Positions 5,325-10,745 of a DNA stretch of 10,745 bases are shown here, piece by piece. The DNA comes from Palsa-504 sp050698735 (GTDB taxonomy: Bacteria; Actinomycetota; Actinomycetes; Streptosporangiales; Streptosporangiaceae): NCBI GenBank assembly GCA_050698735.1, contig JBOHCG010000237.1, forward strand, positions 1-10,745, read 5' to 3'. The position numbers were made by a program, and so were the translations under genes. Below the pieces are notes generated by a model, which saw only the letters and a list, made by a program, of their open reading frames with translations, was not told the origin of the DNA and did not search any database. Each line of letters begins with the position of its first letter. Within the stretch, counting starts at the first letter, position 1.

Positions 5325-7441
5325 CCGATCCCGATATCGAGCTGCGCGAGGCGTTCCACGAGGACGTGACGCACCGGCTGGACGAGATGGAGGCGGCGCT
5401 GCTGGCAATCGAGGCCGGCGACCCGGGCACCGGGATGATCGACTCGCTGTTTCGCAACGTGCACACGATCAAGGGAACGGCGGGCATGGTCAACATGACC
5501 GACATGGCCGCGGTCGCGCATGCTGTAGAGGACATCCTCGCCGTCGTGCGGGACACGGGCACGTTCCCGCCCGAGCTCGTTGATCCGCTGCTGCACGCGA
5601 CAGGCGCCCTGCGCGCCCGTATCAACGGCGGCCAGATGCCCGTCGACCCGCTGCTCGACGAGCTGGCCGTCGGCCTGACCGCGCTGCGGCAGCCGCGTAC
5701 CGTGACAGGAGCGGCCGAGGTGACAGGAGTCGCCGGGATCGACGCGGTCGCCGGGAACCCCGAAGGCCTGCCGGTGCCGAGGAGCCAGCCCAGCCCGGAG
5801 CAGTTGCGTGGCTCGGGCGCCGTTGAGGTCACGGCGTGGGGCCTGCCCGTGCCCGGCCCCGGGCTACCTATCGGGCCGGTACGGCCGCAGCCGCGCAGCC
5901 CGGTGCCGCCCAGCCCGGTGCCCGAGCAACGATCGGTCCGCGTCGATCCGGTCAAGCTCGATCAGCTGCTCGACGTCATCGGCGAGGCCGTGCAGGACGG
6001 GCGCAGGCTGGCGCACGCTCTCGGGCCCGAGGCGGACCTGTCGAAGGACCTGTCCGCCGCACTCGGCGCGGGCGCGCGCACGATGGAACAGCTGCGGGAG
6101 AGCGCGATCAGGATGCGCACGCTCCCGCTCGCGGTGATCGCCGGGCCGCTGCCGCGCGCGGTCCGCGACTTCGCGCGGGCGGCCGGCAAGGACGTCACGT
6201 TCACGGTGGCAGGCGCGGATACCGAGCTGGACCGGATGATCCTGGAGAGCCTTGCCGAGCCGCTCACCCACCTGCTGCGCAATGCCGTGGCGCACGGCAT
6301 CGAGCCCGCGGCGGACCGCGAGCGGGCCGGCAAGCCCCCCAGCGGCCACATCGAGGTCCGGGCCGTGTCCCGTGGCAGCCTGGTCGAGATCGTCGTCACC
6401 GACGACGGCAGGGGCGTATCGTCCGAGCTAGCCGAGCGGGCGCAGCGTGAGGGGTCGCTCGCGGACCTGCTCGCGAGCGCCGGCTTCTCGACCGCAGGCG
6501 AGGTATCCCACCTGTCCGGCCGGGGTGTCGGCCTGGACGCGGTCAAGAGCTACGCCCATTCCATGGGCGGCGCCCTGGAGATCCGCAGTCAGCCAGGTCG
6601 CGGGATGGAAGTAATCCTGCTGCTGCCGCTGGCCCTGGCCATGATGAACGTGCTGCTGTTCGAGCGCGGCGACGCCGTGTTCGGGGTACCGCTTGCCGTG
6701 GTGGATGAGGTGGTCGACGTACCCCGGCCGGTCACCGTCGGCGGCCGGCCTTCGCTTACCGTCCGCGGCCGGCCGTTGCCTGCCGCAGACGTCGCGTTGC
6801 TCCTCGGCGCGCACGCGCCAGCGCTGAAAACCAGGCCGCACGCGCTGATCGTGGCGGTGCTCGGCCGCCGGATGGCGGTCCTCTGCGACGCGCTCATCGG
6901 GGAGGAAGAGGTGATGGTCAAGCCGCTCGGGCCGCTGCTCGCGGGCGCGGGATACCTGGGCGCGGCCGTTCTCGGCGACGGGCGGATCGCGCTGCTCGCC
7001 GAGCCTGCCGCGCTCGTCCGCGGCCGATACGAAGCCGTGGCCCCTGTCGAGCCGGTCCGCCCGCCGGACCCGCCCAAGATCCTGGTGGCCGAGGACTCCT
7101 ACACGGTCCGGCAGCTTCAGCGTTCCATCCTTGAGGCGGCCGGGTACCAGGTCGTGACCGCACGTGACGGGCGCGAGGCACTTCGCATCATCAGCCGGGA
7201 CGCCGGCATCGCGATGGTGATCACCGACCTGGAGATGCCGGGTCTCGACGGGCTCGGGCTGACCCGCGCGATCCGCGCGGACCCCGCGCGGGCCGCGCTG
7301 CCCGTCGTCATCGTGACCTCGCTCGGCTCGGAGGAAGACCAGCGCAAGGGCATCGAGGCCGGGGCCGATGCGTACATGGCCAAGCACAACTTCGACCAGC
7401 ACGCCCTGCTTGCCACCGTCGAGCGCCTCGTCGGCAGGTGA
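5321..7441 (+). CDS. cheA: Hybrid chemotaxis histidine kinase CheA with C-terminal receiver domain
   Basis: Length is 706 residues. P1/Hpt domain: about 1-110, phosphorylatable H48 in 'NVHTIKGTAGM'. Residues about 125-205 are a Pro/Gly-rich linker with short internal repeats, and no P2 (CheY/CheB-docking) domain is visible. P3 dimerisation: about 206-270 ('VDPVKLDQLLDVIGEAV'). P4 ATPase: N-box N321/H325 in 'LLRNAVAHGIEP', 'VTDDGRGV' and 'SGRGVGLDAVKS'. P5, CheW-like: about 441-575 ('FERGDAVFGVPLAVVDEVVDVP'). Receiver: about 586-706 with E591/D592, phospho-acceptor D636 in 'VITDLEMPG', and K688 in 'AYMAKHNFDQ', a form typical of CheA-attached receivers. All catalytic elements are intact. The fused receiver may act as a phosphate sink or output, as in FrzE-like proteins. 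Starts at ATG 5321 with AGG just upstream; the stop overlaps the cheB start. Confidence 0.95.
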   Translation: MTDPDIELREAFHEDVTHRLDEMEAALLAIEAGDPGTGMIDSLFRNVHTIKGTAGMVNMTDMAAVAHAVEDILAVVRDTGTFPPELVDPLLHATGALRARINGGQMPVDPLLDELAVGLTALRQPRTVTGAAEVTGVAGIDAVAGNPEGLPVPRSQPSPEQLRGSGAVEVTAWGLPVPGPGLPIGPVRPQPRSPVPPSPVPEQRSVRVDPVKLDQLLDVIGEAVQDGRRLAHALGPEADLSKDLSAALGAGARTMEQLRESAIRMRTLPLAVIAGPLPRAVRDFARAAGKDVTFTVAGADTELDRMILESLAEPLTHLLRNAVAHGIEPAADRERAGKPPSGHIEVRAVSRGSLVEIVVTDDGRGVSSELAERAQREGSLADLLASAGFSTAGEVSHLSGRGVGLDAVKSYAHSMGGALEIRSQPGRGMEVILLLPLALAMMNVLLFERGDAVFGVPLAVVDEVVDVPRPVTVGGRPSLTVRGRPLPAADVALLLGAHAPALKTRPHALIVAVLGRRMAVLCDALIGEEEVMVKPLGPLLAGAGYLGAAVLGDGRIALLAEPAALVRGRYEAVAPVEPVRPPDPPKILVAEDSYTVRQLQRSILEAAGYQVVTARDGREALRIISRDAGIAMVITDLEMPGLDGLGLTRAIRADPARAALPVVIVTSLGSEEDQRKGIEAGADAYMAKHNFDQHALLATVERLVGR

Positions 7442-8472
7442 CGGCCGTGCTGCGCGTGCTGATCTGCGAGGCTTCCCGCGGCTACGCGATCAGGCTCAAG
7501 CGGGTGCTAGAGCACGACGGCGACATCGCGGTCACCGCCGTGTGCGCTACGGCCGAGGAGGCGATCGACGCGCTACCGTTGGTGCAGCCGGACGTGGTGA
7601 CGATGGATCTGGACCTGCCGGGCATGGGCGGGCTGGCCGCCATCGAGGAGATCATGAGCGACCGGCCGATGCCGGTGCTGGTGATCTCCGTCGGCGCCGA
7701 CGAGCGTGGCAAGGCGGCCGCGGCCCTGGCCGCGGGCGCCCTGGAGGCGATCGGCAAGGACGGCCTGGATCTGCGGGATCCCGCGGACGCCGCGGCGGCC
7801 GCGTTCCGGCAGCGGGTCAGGATCCTCAGCCACACGCACGTAATCCGCCACCCGCGGGCCCGCCTGCGGGGCATGCCGACGCCGCAGCCCCTGGGCCGCC
7901 CGGCCTCGGTCATCGGGATGTGCGGATCGACCGGCGGACCCTACGTACTGGCCCGGCTGCTGCGGGACCTGCCCGCCGACTACGAGATTCCGATCCTGGT
8001 AGTGCAGCACATCTCGGCCGGTTTCACCGAGGGGCTCGCCCGCTGGCTGGACCAGTCCGTGCCGCTCCCTGTCGGCATCGCCGCGGACGGTGCCGTGCCC
8101 GCCCCCGGGGCCTGGATCGCGCCCGAGGACGCGCACCTGAGGCTCGCCCGCAGCGGGCGGCTGCTGCTTGACCGGTGCACCGTCGCCGGGCACCACCGGC
8201 CGTCGGGTGACGTCCTGTTCGAGAGCATCGCCGCGGTCACCGGCAAGACCGGCGTGGCCATCGTGCTGTCCGGCATGGGCAGCGACGGCGCCAGCGGCGC
8301 GGCCGCGGTCCGCCGGGGCGGCGGGCTGGCGATCGCGCAGGACAGGGAGTCCTCGGCGATCTACGGGATGCCGCAGGCAGCCATTGCCTTCGGAACCGAC
8401 CTGGTGCTGTCTCCCGGTGAAATCGTTGCCCAGCTGATGGGACTTCGGTACGAGCCGGTCCGGGTGGCGTGA
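7438..8472 (+). CDS. cheB: Chemotaxis protein-glutamate methylesterase CheB
   Basis: Length is 344 residues from GTG 7438, which overlaps the cheA stop (GTGA). GTG 7447 is a good alternative because AGGTGA (7436-7441) sits five bases before it and the protein would then start directly with the first receiver strand. The receiver occupies about residues 4-125, with phospho-acceptor D57 in 'VTMDLDLPGMGG'. The usual acidic pair is replaced by C10-E11 ('VLICEASRGY'), so metal binding may be altered. The methylesterase domain (about 155-340) has the Ser-His-Asp triad: S164 in 'GSTGGP', H191 in 'VVQHIS', and D283 in 'LSGMGSDGA'. CheB demethylates or deamidates receptor glutamates for adaptation; CheR is encoded next. 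Confidence 0.94.
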   Translation: MTAVLRVLICEASRGYAIRLKRVLEHDGDIAVTAVCATAEEAIDALPLVQPDVVTMDLDLPGMGGLAAIEEIMSDRPMPVLVISVGADERGKAAAALAAGALEAIGKDGLDLRDPADAAAAAFRQRVRILSHTHVIRHPRARLRGMPTPQPLGRPASVIGMCGSTGGPYVLARLLRDLPADYEIPILVVQHISAGFTEGLARWLDQSVPLPVGIAADGAVPAPGAWIAPEDAHLRLARSGRLLLDRCTVAGHHRPSGDVLFESIAAVTGKTGVAIVLSGMGSDGASGAAAVRRGGGLAIAQDRESSAIYGMPQAAIAFGTDLVLSPGEIVAQLMGLRYEPVRVA

Positions 8473-8474
8473 CG

Positions 8475-9728
8475 ATGTCGCTGGCCGAGGTGGCGGAGCT
8501 CATCCGCAGGGAGACCGGGATCACGCCGGCGCTCACCAGGGATAGCGTGCTGCGGGCGGCGCTCCGCCGGGCCGCGCCCGAACTCGAGCCCGGCGCGTTC
8601 GTACGCGCGGCCGCGGATCCGGTCCACGGCAGGGACCTGATGCAGCGGCTCATCGACGAGGTCACGGTGCAGGAGACCACCTTCGTCAGGGATCGTGCCC
8701 AGCTCGACAGCATCCCCTGGTCCGACCTGCTGTGCAGCGCGCAAGAGGCCGGATCTCCCGTCATCCGGGTATGGAGCGCCGGCTGCGCCACCGGGGAGGA
8801 GCCCTACACCCTGGCGCTGCTCGCGGCCGAGGCCTTCGTCGTCGAGCACCCTCCGGTGGACGTGCTCGGCACCGACATCTCGAGCCGCGCCCTCGCCGCC
8901 GCGCAGACCGGGCGGTATCGCGAGCGCGCCGTCCGGGCGCTGGACGACGGGCTGCGCCGGCGGTACCTGGAGCGGCAGGCGGACGGCACGTACCTGGTCG
9001 GAGACGGCCTGCGCAAGCTGGTCAGGTATCGCCGCCATAACCTCGCCCGCGACCCGCTGCCGCCGCCGGGTGAGGCCGGCTTCGACGTCATCACCTGCCG
9101 GAACGTGCTGATCTACTTCGAGGAACCCGCCGCGGAGCGGGTGCTGGAGCGGCTGGACCACTCGCTGCGGCCCGGCGGCAAGCTGCTGCTCGGCGCCGCG
9201 GACGCGCTGCGGCGCACGGTGCGGATCGCCGCCCCCGACCGCGGCGGTGACCGTCCCTCGGCGTCCCGGCCCCGCCGCTACTATCCCGTCGTCCCGCTCA
9301 GCCGCCGGCCGCCACCGTCCGGTGAGCCGGCCGACCAGCGGCTTACGACGGCGCTTGTCGCGGCCGGGCAGGGCGACCGTGACCGGGCCGCCGCTGAGCT
9401 TGAGTCGCTGCTGAGGCATGATCCGCTGCACGCGCACGCGCAGTTCGTGTACGGGCTGCTGGTGCTCGAGGCCGGCGAGCCCGCCCACGCGGCCGCCGCC
9501 TTCCGCCGGGCGCTGTACGCGGACCCCGGGTTCGCCCTGGCCGCGTTCACGCTCGGCTGCGCGCACGACGCGCTGGGCGACAAGGCAGCCGCGCGACGCG
9601 CCTATGAGCAGGCGCTGCGGACGCTTGATCCGGCCGATGAGCGGCGCGAGCCGCTGCTCCAGCAGATTCACATCGGCGACATCGCTATCGCCTGCCAGAT
9701 GCGGCTGCGATGGCATCAGGGACCGTAG
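8475..9728 (+). CDS. cheR: Chemotaxis methyltransferase CheR with C-terminal TPR repeats
   Basis: ATG 8475 is preceded by GGTGG (8463-8467) at good spacing. An in-frame GTG at 8469, overlapping the cheB stop as GTGA, is the alternative. Length is 417 residues. The N-terminal all-helical CheR region covers about 1-70, with 'EVTVQETTFVRD'. The SAM-binding Rossmann domain follows with motif I 'VWSAGCATGEEPYTLAL' (about 99-115), 'LGTDISSRAL', and 'ITCRNVLIYF' (C208-F215). A Pro/Arg-rich linker leads to about three tetratricopeptide repeats (about 287-395), with helical pairs such as 'AELESLLRHDPLHAHAQF' and 'AAFRRALYADPGFALAAF'. CheR methylates receptor glutamates. TPR-tailed CheR proteins occur in chemosensory systems with non-flagellar outputs, where the repeats bind protein partners. 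Ends with TAG seven bases before the glycosyltransferase start. Confidence 0.94.
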   Translation: MSLAEVAELIRRETGITPALTRDSVLRAALRRAAPELEPGAFVRAAADPVHGRDLMQRLIDEVTVQETTFVRDRAQLDSIPWSDLLCSAQEAGSPVIRVWSAGCATGEEPYTLALLAAEAFVVEHPPVDVLGTDISSRALAAAQTGRYRERAVRALDDGLRRRYLERQADGTYLVGDGLRKLVRYRRHNLARDPLPPPGEAGFDVITCRNVLIYFEEPAAERVLERLDHSLRPGGKLLLGAADALRRTVRIAAPDRGGDRPSASRPRRYYPVVPLSRRPPPSGEPADQRLTTALVAAGQGDRDRAAAELESLLRHDPLHAHAQFVYGLLVLEAGEPAHAAAAFRRALYADPGFALAAFTLGCAHDALGDKAAARRAYEQALRTLDPADERREPLLQQIHIGDIAIACQMRLRWHQGP

Positions 9729-9735
9729 GCGAGAA

Positions 9736-10745
9736 ATGTCAGTGTTCCTTGCCGTGCTCAGCTGGCTCCTCGTCTTCCTCGTGCTGCTCGGGGCCGTCCC
9801 GCTGCTCGCCGCCTGCTATGAGTACCTGCTGATCGGGGTGCATTTCCGGTACAACCACTACGACCGGTGCCGGCCCTGGTTCCCGCGTACCGCCGTCTTG
9901 ATCGCGGCCTGGAACGAGGCGGTCGTCATCGGCACCACCGTGGACCGGCTGATGCAGATGGATTACCCGCGCGCGTCGCTGCGGGTGGTCATCGTCGACG
10001 ACGCGAGCACTGACGAGACCCCGCAGGTGCTCGCGGCCAAGGTCGCCGAGTACCCGGGCAACGTGTTCCACCTGCGCCGGGCCAAGGGCGGCGAGGGCAA
10101 GGCCGCCGCGCTCAACCACGGCCTGGCGTTCATCCTCGGCGACGCCTGGATGGAGGCGCTGCTGATCGCGGACGCCGATCCCATCTTCGAACCGACGGCG
10201 CTGCGCAGGATGACGCGGCACCTGTCCGATCCGGACGTCGGGGCGGTCACCGCCTACATCAAGGAGGGCGCGCCGACCAACTTCCTGACCCGGTTCATCG
10301 CGTACGAGTACATCACCGGCCAGGCGGTGGCCCGGCGCAGCCAGAACGTGCTCGGCGCCATCCAGTGCCTGGCGGGCGGGGCGCAACTGCATTCGCGCGC
10401 CAACATCGAGGCGCTCGGCGGGAAGATCGATAACACCACGCTCGCCGAGGACACGGTCACCACGATCGAGACCCAGCTGGCCGGGCGGCGGGTGGTCTTC
10501 GAGCCGCACGCCGTCGTCCTGGCGGAGGAACCGGGCAGCATCCGGGCCCTGTGGAAGCAGCGGCTGCGCTGGGCCCGCGGGAACGTGCAGATAACCATGC
10601 GGTACCGGCGCATGTGGTTCCGCCCGCAGCCGGCCTGCCGGCTCGGCAGCGTGACGTTCGGCGTGCTGTGGTTCAGCCTGCTGCTGCAGCCGTTCTTCAT
10701 GATCGGCGACTCGGCGTGCCTGCTCGCGCTGTACATGGTCAACGG
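9736..10745 (+). CDS. Membrane processive family-2 glycosyltransferase (3' truncated by window)
   Basis: ATG 9736 lies seven bases after the cheR stop, with a weak AGG at 9727-9729; 336 residues are visible. An N-terminal TM segment (about 5-30) precedes the GT-A catalytic domain. That domain carries 'VLIAAWNEAVVIG', the UDP-binding D88/D89 in 'VIVDDASTDET', the metal-binding D146-A-D148 in 'IADADPIFEP', the acceptor-site E238-D239 in 'TLAEDT', and Q275-R-L-R-W279 ('WKQRLRWARGN'). The D, DxD, ED, Q(Q/R)xRW set defines processive GT2 enzymes such as cellulose, hyaluronan and poly-GlcNAc synthases. Hydrophobic TM segments resume from about residue 302 and continue off the window. The exact polymer cannot be told. 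Position at the end of the che operon suggests co-transcription and that polymer synthesis is the controlled output. Confidence 0.9.
   Translation, partial: MSVFLAVLSWLLVFLVLLGAVPLLAACYEYLLIGVHFRYNHYDRCRPWFPRTAVLIAAWNEAVVIGTTVDRLMQMDYPRASLRVVIVDDASTDETPQVLAAKVAEYPGNVFHLRRAKGGEGKAAALNHGLAFILGDAWMEALLIADADPIFEPTALRRMTRHLSDPDVGAVTAYIKEGAPTNFLTRFIAYEYITGQAVARRSQNVLGAIQCLAGGAQLHSRANIEALGGKIDNTTLAEDTVTTIETQLAGRRVVFEPHAVVLAEEPGSIRALWKQRLRWARGNVQITMRYRRMWFRPQPACRLGSVTFGVLWFSLLLQPFFMIGDSACLLALYMVN

Noticed and set aside
5702..5729. Direct repeat GTGACAGGAG (5702-5711 and 5720-5729) in the CheA linker
   Set aside because: It encodes repeated VTG-type linker residues. Short in-frame repeats are normal in Pro/Gly-rich linkers, and there is no sign of a regulatory role.
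6735..6776. Repeated GCGGCCGGCC blocks in the CheW-like domain of CheA
   Set aside because: They come from two GRP codon strings in a beta-strand region and have no structure beyond coding sequence.
8361..9716. 451-codon minus-strand frame opposite cheR
   Set aside because: Low-complexity Arg/Gly/Val translation opposite a fully recognisable CheR-TPR protein.

Overview
The window is uniformly GC-rich. It uses G/C-ending codons, GTG starts and many 4-base ATGA/GTGA gene overlaps, which points to a high-GC actinomycete (Actinomycetota). The species cannot be told from this sequence alone. No rRNA, tRNA, CRISPR array, insertion sequence or phage gene was seen.

Layout: positions 1-420 (+) are the 3' end of an NlpC/P60 peptidase gene. 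A 14-bp-stem hairpin (427-465) and a 20-bp tandem duplication (453-492) follow. Positions 1204 to about 466 (-), 2211-1201 (-) and 3308-2208 (-) form a tightly coupled leftward operon. In order of transcription it encodes a response-regulator receiver fused to a PIG-L/LmbE deacetylase, a CarB-like ATP-grasp ligase, and a PHP-family metallohydrolase. Positions 3309-3463 are the only real intergenic region. It is AT-richer than its surroundings and carries inverted repeats, so it should hold the divergent promoters. From 3464 rightward there is a complete chemosensory operon: a two-TM chemoreceptor (MCP), CheW, a hybrid CheA with a C-terminal receiver, CheB, and CheR with C-terminal TPRs. A membrane-anchored processive family-2 glycosyltransferase follows 7 bases after cheR and runs off the window.

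How it may work (inference): there is no flagellar gene and no stand-alone CheY in the window. The possible phospho-acceptors are the CheA receiver, the CheB receiver and, divergently encoded, the receiver of the REC-PIG-L protein. The simplest model is a chemosensory array of the 'alternative cellular function' type. It would control an extracellular polysaccharide or envelope glycoconjugate, with the GT2 as polymerase and the REC-PIG-L enzyme as a phosphorylation-gated de-N-acetylase. The ATP-grasp and PHP proteins would supply or modify a small-molecule or sugar intermediate. This layout is the most novel aspect of the window.

Two reading frames behave oddly. The PHP frame has no stop before the window edge and runs antisense through the NlpC/P60 gene. 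The MCP frame stays open 263 bases into cheW. Both could be real, or could be single-base or duplication errors.
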